A stretch of 64,000 nucleotides of DNA, taken from positions 5,270,001 through 5,334,000 of the forward strand of contig NC_052129.1 in the NCBI RefSeq assembly GCF_012273895.1, given 5' to 3'. The position numbers and the translations under genes are program-made. A model generated the notes under the pieces. That model ran no database searches and was not told where the DNA came from. It saw nothing but the letters and a program-made list of their open reading frames with translations. How positions within the stretch are numbered: the stretch's first letter is position 1; every line of letters starts with the position of its first letter. Shown here one piece after another: positions 1-11,098 of the stretch. Source of the stretch: Zerene cesonia. Its lineage: Eukaryota > Arthropoda > Insecta > Lepidoptera > Pieridae.

Positions 1-957
1 NNNNNNNNNNNNNNNNNNNNNNNNNNNNNNNNNNNNNNNNNNNNNNNNNNNNNNNNNNNNNNNNNNNNNNNNNNNNNNNNNNNNNNNNNNNNNNNNNNNN
101 NNNNNNNNNNNNNNNNNNNNNNNNNNNNNNNNNNNNNNNNNNNNNNNNNNNNNNNNNNNNNNNNNNNNNNNNNNNNNNNNNNNNNNNNNNNNNNNNNNNN
201 NNNNNNNNNNNNNNNNNNNNNNNNNNNNNNNNNNNNNNNNNNNNNNNNNNNNNNNNNNNNNNNNNNNNNNNNNNNNNNNNNNNNNNNNNNNNNNNNNNNN
301 NNNNNNNNNNNNNNNNNNNNNNNNNNNNNNNNNNNNNNNNNNNNNNNNNNNNNNNNNNNNNNNNNNNNNNNNNNNNNNNNNNNNNNNNNNNNNNNNNNNN
401 NNNNNNNNNNNNNNNNNNNNNNNNNNNNNNNNNNNNNNNNNNNNNNNNNNNNNNNNNNNNNNNNNNNNNNNNNNNNNNNNNNNNNNNNNNNNNNNNNNNN
501 NNNNNNNNNNNNNNNNNNNNNNNNNNNNNNNNNNNNNNNNNNNNNNNNNNNNNNNNNNNNNNNNNNNNNNNNNNNNNNNNNNNNNNNNNNNNNNNNNNNN
601 NNNNNNNNNNNNNNNNNNNNNNNNNNNNNNNNNNNNNNNNNNNNNNNNNNNNNNNNNNNNNNNNNNNNNNNNNNNNNNNNNNNNNNNNNNNNNNNNNNNN
701 NNNNNNNNNNNNNNNNNNNNNNNNNNNNNNNNNNNNNNNNNNNNNNNNNNNNNNNNNNNNNNNNNNNNNNNNNNNNNNNNNNNNNNNNNNNNNNNNNNNN
801 NNNNNNNNNNNNNNNNNNNNNNNNNNNNNNNNNNNNNNNNNNNNNNNNNNNNNNNNNNNNNNNNNNNNNNNNNNNNNNNNNNNNNNNNNNNNNNNNNNNN
901 NNNNNNNNNNNNNNNNNNNNNNNNNNNNNNNNNNNNNNNNNNNNNNNNNNNNNNNNN
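1..957. other. Assembly gap (N)
   Basis: Run of N. It hides the upstream part of the PDZ-protein exon that starts at 958. Confidence 1.
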
Positions 958-1297
958 CGCGGGCGAGACGCACAAGCAAGTGGTAGCGCGCATCAAGGAG
1001 CGAGGCGACGACGCCGAGCTGCTGGTAGTGGCGCCCGCGCCCGGGGAGCCCGTCCCCGACCTGGACGCGCCAGAGCGGCCCGTCAACAACACCGCGGCCT
1101 CCTCGAACGACTCCACACCCACTACCGGTTCGACCGGCTCGGACAGGACCGATGGAGCATCCCCGGAGCCACCCCGTCTCAACCTGCAGATGACGGCAGC
1201 GGAGATGCGCGCTTACTTAGCGGCTAAAAAGAAAGTAGACCCAAAAAAGGTGCCAATGGATCTCAAATCCAAGTTCGATATCGTTAAGAAGTTGTGA
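958..1297 (+). CDS. NHERF1: C-terminal exon of a PDZ scaffold protein, probably NHERF/Sip1 (partial)
   Basis: Partial 3' coding exon, open from the gap edge; the reading frame starts at 959 and ends at TGA 1295-1297, leaving 112 residues. The first ~25 residues (AGETHKQVVARI, then LLVV) look like the last helix and strand of a PDZ domain. A Pro/Ser/Thr/Gly-rich linker follows, then a basic C-terminal tail (EMRAYLAAKKK to KSKFDIVKKL) resembling the tail of insect NHERF proteins. In that family, PDZ domains hold membrane transporters and receptors, and the C-terminus binds ERM proteins such as moesin at the cell cortex. Codon use is GC-rich, unlike the AT-rich flanks, as expected of a real exon. 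The family call rests on a short stretch from memory; another PDZ protein cannot be excluded. Confidence 0.65.
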
Positions 1298-1720
1298 GGT
1301 GCCGTGTAGTGTGTGCGTGATGCGAGCTCGCGTGTCGATTAAACGCCCTGTTGTACATAATGGAGGCGCTGTTGCCTATGCGCAGGTGCAATGCGGTGTT
1401 GCCAGCCCGCGCCGTGACATCAGTACTCTACCGTGTCATGTTTGATTTGTGATCGTATCCCTGTACAATTTTTTGTATCATAATATTACCGAAAGAATGT
1501 AACATATCGTGCCTATAAAATTGCCATTGAAGTTGTACATAGGTACTTAAGGAATTTAATGGAATATTTTTTATTTATGTGCGTAACAGATTTAAATTTT
1601 ATTGATTGATTATTATCTAATTGTTTTAGTTAGATTAATGTTTAATTAAGTGCAATTATTGTTGAGTGATATAATAAACAAGTTGAAAAATAGTTAATTT
1701 TTTTTGTATTTTTGCACTTG
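1298..1720 (+). other. 3' UTR of the PDZ protein gene with poly(A) signal
   Basis: Becomes AT-rich after the stop codon and has no repeat similarity that I can see up to about 1700. A canonical AATAAA lies at 1673-1678 and is followed by T-rich sequence, so the transcript probably ends near 1690-1710. UTR extent is inferred. Confidence 0.55.
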
Positions 1721-1969
1721 ACAACTCTACGTCTTTTTGCGTAACCTAAAACATTGCGCATCGTAAGAATGCGTGCATTCTCAGAACACATAAAACCTAC
1801 TCTATAGTTTTATTGTTTCTGCCATGACCAGTGTTATCTCAGTCTGGCATAAAAGCGATAAAACGCAAAATGAATAACAGGATATGTAGTGATTTCTATA
1901 CAGATAATCGATGCTCGATAATAAATTAAGTATTGTTGGCTGGAACTTTAATTAATTCCAATAAATGAG

Positions 1970-2014
1970 TAAACTGTTAGTTAATGTACAATAGGTACAT
2001 TAACTAACAGTTTA
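1970..2014. repeat. Perfect 20-bp inverted repeat with 5-nt loop
   Basis: 1970-1989 is exactly reverse-complementary to 1995-2014; the loop is 1990-1994 (AATAG). It lies about 300 bp beyond the likely poly(A) site of the PDZ gene. It could be a palindromic transposon remnant or a hairpin in a read-through transcript. Confidence 0.85.
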
Positions 2015-2216
2015 ATTTCTAGATTGTTCAAACTTGTTTTTTAGTGATGATTTTGTTGTGGAGTATAAAAAGTAAGGTTACGTTGAAACAAGGTTATTTC
2101 GTTTATAAAAGGTATTTTGTTGTGTTCATTGAATCATAAGATATACCAGATTGAACATGATTAATACATTACTAATTTATTCCATATGGAATTCACGCAA
2201 TTAAATTATAGTAATC

Positions 2217-2383
2217 TATACTAATAGTATAAAACTGAAGAGTTTGTTTGTTTGGTCGCACCAATCTCAGGAGCTACTGGTCCGATTTGATATATTATTT
2301 CAGCGTTAGGTAGAAAAATATATTTCTGTGTTATTGAGGAAGGCTGTATATGTACCACGGGCGAAGCCGGGGCGGACCGCTAG
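2217..2383 (+). mobile_element. Helitron-like non-autonomous element, family B
   Basis: About 165 bp. The 3' end has a GC-rich stretch (GGGCGAAGCCGGGGCGG) shortly before the terminal CTAG, followed by T. Related copies lie near 9085, 16499, 49935 and 52096. The 5' boundary is approximate. Confidence 0.6.
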
Positions 2384-2449
2384 TACATTATAATTAGTAT
2401 TATATTATTAGCATTATTTTTAAGTGTTACAATTAACGATTATAAATTA

Positions 2450-2651
2450 CTAGCTGCGCCCCACGGTTTCACCTGCGAAAGTCCGTATCCCGTAGGAATA
2501 TCGGGGTAAAAAGATGCCTATATTTTATTCCAGTTGTCCAGCTGTCTACGTATCAAATTTCATTGCAATAGGTTCAGTAGTATTTGCGGGAAAGAGCAAC
2601 AGACACACACACATATCCTTATAAACTTTAGCATTTATAATATTAATAGGA
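2450..2651 (-). mobile_element. Helitron-like non-autonomous element, family A
   Basis: Full-length copy of the commonest repeat in the window. On the minus strand it starts TCCTATTAATATTATAAATG and ends with a degenerate hairpin, then GGGGCGCAGCTAG. It sits between A (2449) and T (2652), as expected for Helitron insertion between A and T. Confidence 0.75.
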
Positions 2652-3042
2652 TTTGATTATATATTATTAAATGGAAGAACATCAGTTATTAGTTATAAAT
2701 CTTATCTCATTTGTAAATTGTTAAAAGGAAGGAAAATCAAGAAATACACAAACCTCTAAATGGAATGAAACATCGTATTTATGAAAATATTCACAGATTT
2801 TCCTCATCTTTAGTGAATTAATGTGGAATTAAAGGGAATTATGCTTTAAGTTATGTCTGTGTGATACCGCGAAATAATTAAAATAATTTACTAATTTAAT
2901 TTGTATTATGACGTAATAAGCACATCAATTAAGTAGGTACGAAATTAATCGTTGCTCGATGGGATAGTTATAAGAATAATTACATCTCTATTTATTATTC
3001 TTTTTCATTTATTACGGTTATTTTTCTTTTTCATTTTTCTAA

Positions 3043-3543
3043 AGCACACTTCCACATACATAGTCATCCAGCTCCATTTTAAGAACCGATCTATTAACAC
3101 ATATTTATAATTTAAATATTTTGTAAGCGACTGCATTAAATTCGATACGGACCGACTTATTTTGAGTTATGTACACTTATAAAGGATCGATGACAGTACA
3201 ATAATTTCATGAGATTGTCTTATTATCCGGATTAGGATCGCAACGATTATGTAATCTTACGTATACTCTGTATTATATAGCTAGTGAGAAACATTAGTTG
3301 ATTCATGCATGAAAATCGGTACACCCAGTCGAAAGTTCTGCTGTAACAAACATAAAAATATAGCAGAATTAAGAACTCCTTTTTATGAAATCTGTTGTAA
3401 ATAAAATTTATAGCACTGAATCTCTTAAAAACTTCTTAAATATTTCTTCTTCTTGACTTCCATCGTAAGACTTCTAGATGTGTTAAAAGCACACATCCAC
3501 ATGCATAGTCATCCAGCACCATTTTAAGAACCAATCACATATA
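3043..3543. repeat. Pair of ~55-bp direct repeats
   Basis: 3043-3097 and 3486-3540 are similar (about 85-90% by eye), both containing CATAGTCATCCAGC and CCATTTTAAGAACC. They probably come from two fragments of one interspersed family. The sequence between is AT-rich and includes a minus-strand fragment of the family whose copy is described at 10290. Confidence 0.6.
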
Positions 3544-4073
3544 ATTCAATTTTTTTTTTCACACAATGGACAATTATGTTGCCAGATCCAATAAAGACCT
3601 GAAAGGAAAATTACTCATTGAAGGCAATAAAAATCCTAGTTTATCAATGACTCATAGTTTGTATTTCGTGACAGAGTTCTAGCTGCTTTTTAGATAAGTA
3701 GGTAAATTTATATCATCATAGGTGACTTATGTGTTAAACGGAAATGTATGGACGTATTTAAGATGTCTCATTACATTACTATAATTATACATGTAATCTT
3801 ATTGAAGTTTAAGATTTTACTTGGGGATTATGTTTCTGATGGCCTATATTATCATTATCATATTTGATCAATATTTTCATAGACCAGAATCTGTATTATA
3901 TACATTTTAATTGATTTTAATGGACATATTTTTTTTCTTTTCTTTCACAGCTAGGACAAGGGAATTTTCTCTAAAGAGTAGAGGAGAATCCTTCAACGAA
4001 TATCCATCTTACAATATTTTTCTTAATATTTGTTTCATTTGAAAATGGATACGATAATCATATTCTAAATATA

Positions 4074-4362
4074 TCACACTAATATTATAAATGTGAAACT
4101 TTGTTTGGATGTTTGTCCGTGTATCACGCTGAAACTACTGAACGGACTTTGATGAAATCACACTAATATTACAAATGTGAAAGTTTGTGTGTTTGGATGT
4201 TTGTCCGTCAATCAATCTGAAACTACTAAACGGATTTTATGTAAATTTGGTTTACAGGGTACGAGTTGGCTTGGGTGATAGGATACTTTTGCTCCGGATT
4301 AAATCTCCCTTGGGATAAAACAGGAATCTTGACATCCGGGCGGAGCCGGGACGAGCGTCTAG
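4074..4362 (+). mobile_element. Helitron-like element, family C, with duplicated 5' end
   Basis: Starts after A at 4073 with TCACACTAATATTATAAATG. After about 84 bp the same start recurs at 4158 and runs on as a full copy to CTAG at 4359-4362, followed by T. A second family C copy is at 58591-58782. Confidence 0.65.
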
Positions 4363-4369
4363 TTAAACA

Positions 4370-4582
4370 TAATGGTGACTGGCTGACTATTCTATCAATG
4401 CATAGACAAAACTAATGGACCTATCGGGCTGGAATTTAGCATGCAGATAGTGCACACTAAAGAGTTTTTGAATTGATGTAAGATAACAAAGTAGTTTGAT
4501 GAATTCACCCACATATACTCAAGTTTCTATCAGGGAAATTCATTTAAACACGCTGGCGAAGCTGCGGGCAAGAGATAGTTAT
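4370..4582 (+). mobile_element. Helitron-like repeat fragment
   Basis: Ends in GGCGAAGCTGCGGGCAAG and a decayed ATAG terminus. Its interior (ATTTAGCATGCAGATAG) matches a fragment near 23160-23300. Boundaries are approximate. Confidence 0.4.
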
Positions 4583-4857
4583 GTATAAAAGGTATCGAGA
4601 TAATATCTTTTAACTCGGGCATAGGTACATACGAATACATCGAGTACGTGCGAAAGTAACTATGTATGTTTGTTACGCTTTCACGGCCAAACTAGCGAAC
4701 CGAACGTTTTGAAATTTGGTAGTTTAATAGTTGATAGTTCTAGAAGTTATAAGATTATGTCAAATAAAAAGGGTTGAAGAATGATCGGTCGGTTATAAAC
4801 GTGTGTGTAAGAAATATCGAAGAAATCGTAGGATAACTACAGATCCGGACGTATACT

Positions 4858-4935
4858 AAACCAGCTACCGTGGTCCTTTCAATAACTCACGGCTCCTTCC
4901 CCGGGGGTCATGGGTGTCTATGTAAGATTTCCCAA
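4858..4935 (-). repeat. Interspersed repeat fragment, family shared with 59395
   Basis: The minus strand reads GGGAAATCTTACATAGACAC followed by a CCCCCGGGG core, matching the copy at 59395-59545. Only the 5' portion is present. Confidence 0.55.
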
Positions 4936-5054
4936 AAAAAAAAGACGTAATGACTTAATGTTATGTAGTTTTCATATTATTTATTTTATTATAACTACAA
5001 AACATATTTATTACTAAGCCAATCTTTTATGACAATATCATAGTTTTGAAATTA

Positions 5055-5218
5055 ATCTTATATATAAAAATCAATTGCTGTACGTTAGTCTCGCTAAAAC
5101 TCGAGAATGGCTGGTCTGATTTTTCTAATCATTGTTTTGGTGCATTCTGAATAGTCTAGGAAAGGTTTAAAAGGTAAGAACAATACGGAAGCGGGCGAAG
5201 CCGCGAGCGGGAAGCTAG
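5055..5218 (+). mobile_element. Helitron-like element (164 bp)
   Basis: Begins TCTTATATATAAAAATC after A at 5054 and ends CTAG (5215-5218) before T. A short hairpin, GCGG-GCGAAG-CCGC at 5191-5204, lies 10 nt before CTAG. These are the expected Helitron terminal features. Confidence 0.65.
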
Positions 5219-5384
5219 TTAGTATTATAAAAATATGTAGTTGCTTAACTAAATTGTGATAATGACGAAGTGTAGTGTATACTTCAAATAAAATATTATA
5301 ATTTCAGTATAGTTTTATAACACATGGGACATCATGTTACGCATAGAAAACAATCAACAAAATAAATTAAATAATCATTTTTAA

Positions 5385-5550
5385 CAGAAAAACTAAACAC
5401 CTTCAAATCGTCAGAACGAGAACAAATTTAAATGGGACTACATGACCATGGTTTTTGAATACCATAATTCATCAAAATCGGTTTACCCAATGAAAAGTTA
5501 TGGGCGACAAACACAAAAAATACAGTCTATTTGAGAACCTTTTTGGGAAC
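5385..5550 (-). repeat. Lepidopteran interspersed repeat (family I, minus copy)
   Basis: Contains ATCAAAATCGGTTTACCCA and GTCTATTTGAGAACC, the reverse complement of the motifs seen in the plus copy at 10290-10425. Probably a LINE- or SINE-derived fragment. Confidence 0.5.
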
Positions 5551-6238
5551 TAAGGTTTTAAATAAAAATGAATAAAAGGAAAAAGCAAAAGAATATTCAA
5601 CATACACTGTATTCATATTAACTTATCTAACTAAACCACTCAGATATTTAGATAATCCCAATTTTATCTGCTCTAGTCCTCTGATATGGGCTTTACTGTG
5701 ATAGATATTGGCTTTATTAATTAATAATCTAGTTCTAAAATAGTTCTAAAGTTTTATATTTTCTAGAATTTTCTACAGTTGACGATGACACGACGCTTGG
5801 GTACTTTTTTTAAATTTTCATCCGAAGTTCTCAAAAAACGAAGAAGGTTCTCAATTCGACTGTATTTTCATAATAATTCCCAGATTTGTAATTGATGCAA
5901 TTTTTAATTTAAACACAAAATAATAATGCCCGCCTGTGTTCGCATTATGCTTGTTACCTTTAGCCCGGGTTAACTGGCAGAGATAACTTCTAAGGCCGCC
6001 CGACTAAGTGTACAATAGTACAACAGTACAATAGTAGTTTTAAAGAAGAAATATTTCCTTTAAAACCATGTTATTTTTTAAGTTTCCATAGTTGTGCATT
6101 TTCTTTTTGAAGAGTTAATAAAAGTAAATAGATAATTTGTTCTATTCCAAATAAACCAATATAAAAAATCTTCTATGTATTGCACTCAAAAATAGTAAGG
6201 GAAAAAATCTACTATGAACTTAAGTAATTTGTAACCAA

Positions 6239-6251
6239 CATAGCATAATTA
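6239..6251. repeat. Target-site duplication (left)
   Basis: CATAGCATAATTA, identical to 7183-7195; the pair brackets the truncated LINE at 6252-7182. Confidence 0.9.
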
Positions 6252-7182
6252 ATAATAATAATACGGGCTCGTTTTCCGCAACTCGACGTCAAGCGCCTAT
6301 TTTGCGTGAAAGAAAAGGAGGGGGTAGCCAGTCAAAGCTGGAACCATCCCAGCTCCTCCATGAAGCTAAGCAGCTTGTGAGGGCTGCTGAAAACCTCAGG
6401 GAGGGACCTAGGACAACCCAAATGCCTTGCCCTGTACTCCGCAACCGCCGTGCATTCCATGATCACGTGGGCTGCCGTTTCTTCAGTCGTCATGCACGCT
6501 CTACATAACGGACTGTCAGTAATCCCTAAGTTAAAGAGATGCTTGTTAAAGGGACCATGACCTGTAAGGGCCCCTGTAATTGTACGTAATTGTAATTTTC
6601 GCAGGTTTAAAAGTCGTCTAGCAAGTCTAGAATCTACGAATGGTAGGGCTTCTCGTGCCTGCTTGCAGTCAGATCTGCTCATCCATTCATCTGTGCGTTG
6701 TTAGTGAGCTGGATAATCGAAGACCGGATCCAGCTTGAAGGTATCGGAACAATAGGAAGCAGTCCCATGACCGATGTATCGGATGCTCTCCTGGCTAAGA
6801 TATCAGCAGCATCGTTACCACGTGAGCTGCTGTGTCCTTTGATCCACTGCAATGTTATGGAATTCCCCATTTCACATACTCTGGACAGAGCTGAGTGACA
6901 TTCTAGGATTATTCCTGAAGAGATTTCATGGCTTTTGATAGCCATGAGTGCTGCCTTACTATCCGACAAAATCTTAATCGAATAGTTTGTTACATTTCTA
7001 GTAATTATTGCCATAGCTGCTAGGAAGATTCCTAGGCATTCTGCCTGGAAAACCGTGTTATGGGGTCCGAGAGAGTGCGAGACGTGGATATTTAAGTCCT
7101 CAGAGAAGACCCCAGCACCCGTACCATCCTTTGTTTTGGACCCGTCCGTGAAGACTAATAAGTCTCCAACGTTGTTAGACTC
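6252..7182 (-). mobile_element. 5'-truncated non-LTR retrotransposon (RNase H end), inactivated
   Basis: A 931-bp insertion flanked by an exact 13-bp target-site duplication. Read on the minus strand, 7182-6679 encodes an RNase H domain with the acidic residues of that fold in TDGS, QAEC, LSDS and NDAA contexts. A second frame, 6682-6332, continues the same protein (SRLARRLLNLRKLQLR, LTGHGPFN, then a C-X2-C-X8-H-X4-C motif, CRAC to H and EC) and ends at TGA 6334-6332. The two frames meet at 6679-6682, so a frameshift breaks the protein. After the stop, about 80 bp of 3' UTR ends in an ATT-repeat tail (6253-6262). Reverse transcriptase and endonuclease are missing. The layout fits an RNase H-bearing LINE clade (I, R1 or LOA type); I cannot fix the clade. 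Confidence 0.9.
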
Positions 7183-7195
7183 CATAGCATAATTA
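7183..7195. repeat. Target-site duplication (right)
   Basis: CATAGCATAATTA, identical to 6239-6251. The apparent ATG that opens the RNase H frame lies in this duplication, so it is host DNA and not an element start codon. Confidence 0.9.
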
Positions 7196-7365
7196 TTTAC
7201 AACAACAATCCTTAAATCGTCAGGACTAAACCAAATTTAAATACGACCACACTGGAGGTACCGGTTCAAATAAAAAAAAACTCAAAAAAAAATCGAACAC
7301 ACAATCGTGATAATAAACCCAACAAGCATCGATTCGACAACCTCCTTTTTTAAGTCGGTTAAAAA
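7196..7365 (-). repeat. Lepidopteran interspersed repeat (family I, minus copy)
   Basis: Ends in CCTCCTTTTTTAAGTCGGTT, the reverse complement of the family's start (ACCGACTT, AAAGGAGG). It lies directly beside the LINE insertion. Confidence 0.45.
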
Positions 7366-7606
7366 TGAAGAACCAACACTCGCTCATTAAATTCCGTCCT
7401 CGTCAGCATGGCTTAATAATTCAACTAATTACTTGTACATTGTTTGCCGATTATCAAGCGTCTTCCTACGCAGGCGTGGGAAGCTGGCGTGAGTCAGTGG
7501 CCTTGTCACGATCGAGATATGTGTCTGTACATCACACTTTGTGTTTATCTGTGTTTACAGAGATTATATATAAATGCAATATAGAGTTGTAGACTACGTC
7601 AAACTC

Positions 7607-7665
7607 GACTAGGGAGCTGGTTGATCACCTGATGGTAAGTGACCACAACTGCCTATAAAAATTTG
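7607..7665 (-). repeat. Fragment of retroposon family G
   Basis: Contains CACCTGATGGTAAGTGACCA, the 3' portion of the family described at 52794. Confidence 0.5.
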
Positions 7666-7793
7666 TCGAAACTTAACGCCTCTGCAAATGGATGGTCGTT
7701 TTATTTCCATTTTAGTTTATACAACCCTTTTTAATTCCTGTTGTTCTTCAGGTAAATTTTATAATTTTAAACATATTTTACAACTAGCTGCAC

Positions 7794-7977
7794 CCCGCGG
7801 TTTCACCCGCGTAAGTCCGTATCCCGTAGGAATATCGGGATACAAAGTTGCCTATGTGTTATTCCACTTCTCCAGCTGTCTACGTACCAAATTTTATTGC
7901 AATCGGTTTAGTAGTTTTTGCGTGAAAGAGCAACACACACATCCTCACAAACTTTCGCATTTATATTATTAGTAGGA
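7794..7977 (-). mobile_element. Helitron-like element, family A
   Basis: CTAG at 7794-7797 after A and a TCC start (minus strand) ending at 7977 before T. The CCGCGGTTTCACCCGCG hairpin is intact. Confidence 0.75.
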
Positions 7978-9084
7978 TAGGATTGGTACTTGGAAAATAA
8001 GTTAATATAATGCTGAAATCATTGAATACTACGTAAGTTTTTAAGTACGGATAGCTAAGTCCATGTGTGATAGAAGCTTACTATAAATGCTAGTTGCGAC
8101 AAAACCTGTATCAGGTATTTTTACTTACATAACCATGGCTATCTTGGAAAAACCTGTTGACTTAAATCGTCACATAGCTTGATGTATGTAAATTAACTAT
8201 TTGGTTATGAAATATAAAACGTTATTTGATTGTTGGATCGAGACGATCATACAATACATACAATTGCATATTTTAATTATATCGGCACAATCAATGAGAG
8301 AACCTTATTCAGTCGACTTCATAAACAAAGGTTTTATGATTTTTCTGACTCTTTTTTATTTGAAAGCTGGTGCCTGCCATGTGGTCCTTTAAATTTCGTC
8401 TAGTTCTGGCAATTTGAAGGTTAGGTATATAGATAATAATTATTTTATGTCTAAATATGCTCATTCATACTTTAAATCATGTTAATAATTACAATCTGCT
8501 TGTCTTTTAAACAATGTTGGCACTAAGATTATAAAAAATACAAATATATATGTGTTGGGAGTTAGGTTATAAATAGTGTATGATTATAATTGATAGTAAT
8601 ATTTATAAATTACGTTAATTGTATATATCTAACGATTAGTCAAACTAAGAATTTTACAGCTAAAAATTAATTGATTGTCAATAAATCGCTTAATATTATC
8701 ATAATAATTATATAAAATTATATTAATCGTGTAACTCGCAATGTTGTCAGTATAAAAAACCTATTGTAAGTTGTCATTCGACCTCGGTCTCCCCTCTGAC
8801 CTCAAAGCCATTCGAGCGATGTAGCCGCGCTAACGTTTTTTGAATAATTGACTTATAAAAGTTATAATAATCATTATTGCATATTCTAGTACTAAATTTT
8901 TAATAAACGTACAAATTCTGATTATACAATTGAACATTTAGATGCATTTAGGTTTTATAACGACTATTATAATTAATTCAGTATTCAATAATTTCATTAA
9001 TATATAAATATATCATTAATGTATGAATAAGGTGATGAGTTTTAATGTTTTATCGTATGTTATGTCTCTCCGTATTTAGTATTT
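7978..9084. other. No gene recognised; AT-rich intergenic DNA
   Basis: Only short chance ORFs. A short family I trace is present near 8320-8400 (TGAAAGCTGGTGCCTGCC). Confidence 0.6.
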
Positions 9085-9240
9085 TACCATTTATTTAGTT
9101 TATTTCGATATATCGATAAGAGTTTGTTTGTCTGAATGCGTTTATCTCAGAAACTTCTGGACAGAATTCAAAATTCTTTCCCTGAATTCTACGGAATAGA
9201 CTATACATGTATGACGGGGGAAACCGGGGCGGTAAGGTAG
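9085..9240 (+). mobile_element. Degenerate Helitron-like element, family B
   Basis: Shares AAGAGTTTGTTTGTCTGAATG and a GGGGGAAACCGGGGCGG end with other B copies. The terminal CTAG is lost. Confidence 0.45.
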
Positions 9241-9415
9241 TTCTTATTATGACTTGTTGGTAGATTTTACTAATGCGTAACCTACATAGCATATGAATAA
9301 TCATGAAAGATATTAAAATACTATTAAAATTCTGTTATCATAATTAAAATTGTGAAATAATATGAGGATTAGTTAATGGTAATTATTCGAATACGTACCA
9401 TGGTTATTAGATATT

Positions 9416-9600
9416 GATTTATTTATTTATTTAACGCTTCAAGAAGATTGTACATGGAAGGAAACTTAAAATTAATAATAATAATAATGATTATTATATA
9501 ATAAAGTAGCAGAAGGGGTACAATTTGTTTGGCGGCCTTATCACTCAGAAGGCAATCTCTTCCAGACAACCATGTCATCTTGAAAATATATTTTTAACTA
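9416..9600 (-). mobile_element. LINE 3'-end fragment
   Basis: Starts with a TTTATTTATTTATTT tract and contains GGCGGCCTTATCACTCAGAA and TCTCTTCCAGACAACC. The same pattern recurs at 56108-56262 and, weaker, at 17396-17530 and 14955-15090. On the minus strand it reads as a LINE 3' UTR ending in AATAAA-type repeats. Confidence 0.5.
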
Positions 9601-10146
9601 AATGTTCATACTAAATAGGTCCAGTAAGAAAAAAATGGTCAAGTACGAGTCGAACTGGCGACAGTACGGGTTCCGTACGAATAAGCTAACGAGCAACTGT
9701 AAAAAAGTTCACCCATCCAATATTTGACCGTGCAAACCGTTCCTTAACTTTGATTTTTTATTTATTGTTATGTAATATAGCGTCAACAGAAATACATAAT
9801 CTTAATTACCAATAAACAAATAAATAAATAAAAATCTCTGAAAATTTCAACTGTCTAACTATCACAGTTGATGAGACAGCTTGGTGACAGACGGAACATT
9901 AATAGGGTCCCGTTTTTACCCTTTCGGTACGGAACCATAAAAATTAACGTTAATATTTAAAGAAGCCTAACAAATGCGACCATTTCAACGAAAATCAAAT
10001 CGAATTCATATCAATTCTTGCCCAACAGTTGCACTAAAACATTCAACTTAACAACACAATATTTCATTTAATTTCTACACAAAGGATACCTTCCCGGATA
10101 CCAACGAAATCGCTAGTTGAATCGCATGTCAGGTATTTTGTAAGCG

Positions 10147-10180
10147 TCCCCCCCGCTCCCCCCACCGCACCCCCCACACG
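10147..10180 (-). other. G-quadruplex-prone tract (C-rich on plus strand)
   Basis: Three runs of six or seven C, separated by GCT and ACCGCA, in a neighbourhood otherwise about two-thirds A+T. The minus strand would carry G6-G6-G7 runs. Confidence 0.6.
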
Positions 10181-10289
10181 ATGTTAACAAATACCTGTAT
10201 GGAATATTAAAGAAATTGTATGAAAGAGTCGTGACAACGTGTTATCGTATGGTATAACTACTCTTTAGGTTATTGATATTCATTTTTAA

Positions 10290-10425
10290 ACCGACTTCAA
10301 CAAAGGGGGTTCTCAATTTTTTGTGTTTGTATAAATGTTTCGACTGGGTGAACCGATTTTGATGATTGTTTATTTTTGAAAGCTCGTACCTCCCGTGTGT
10401 CTTTAAATTTGTGTGTATTTAGTGA
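10290..10425 (+). repeat. Lepidopteran interspersed repeat (family I)
   Basis: Starts AAACCGACTTCAACAAAGGG, continues GGTTCTCAATTTTTTGTG and GACTGGGTGAACCGATTTTG. Copies or fragments: 3296-3400, 5385-5550, 13140-13320, 20985-21065, 24545-24665, 27486-27640 and 55705-55815. Confidence 0.55.
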
Positions 10426-10864
10426 TTGGATAGTTTCGTTATAGATGAAAGAGGAATAAATACTTATATAAGTTTGTATGGCCTATGAATGACATTTGAA
10501 ATTAACTTATTCGATAACTAGAACTCAATCATCAGAATTCAGAAATCTAAAGGATGTTAAACAGTGCTTCAAGAAGCACCTTCTACCTCCTTTCGACGCT
10601 AAAGATTCATTAATAACATCACCTCTTTCATCATTTCTATAGACATTTAATAATTTTATCTCCTGATAATATTTACGAGTGTTGAGTGTGCCTGATAAGA
10701 CCCAGCGAGGCAAGTGAAATAATCCTTCTATTTCAGACGTCACGTAAATTAAATTAGTAACAGTAGATAAAACAGTTTAAAAGTTATTTCAGTACATTTG
10801 TACCTATAAATAATATTGGATATAACTGATTTTTACCAAATAACACCTATGGATTTATACAAAA

Positions 10865-11053
10865 CTAGCTGCGCCCCGCGGTTTCACCCGTGTATAAAAC
10901 CCACCCGGGATAAAAAGTTGCCTATATGTTATTCTAGTTGTCCAGCTGTCTACGTACCAAATTTCTATTCAATCGGTTACGTAGTTTTTGCGTGAAAGAG
11001 CAACAAACACACACACATCCTTACAAACTTTCGCATTTATGATATTAGTAGGA
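10865..11053 (-). mobile_element. Helitron-like element, family A
   Basis: CTAG at 10865 after A; TCC start (minus) at 11053 before T. The CGCGG hairpin arm is partly decayed. Confidence 0.75.
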
Positions 11054-11098
11054 TAGGAAGGATAGGTATATGTACGAAAAAACATAATTTTTGCAAAA

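Noticed and set aside
6302..6508. Plus-strand ORF over the LINE
   Set aside because: Shadow of the RNase H/zinc-motif coding strand, which is minus.
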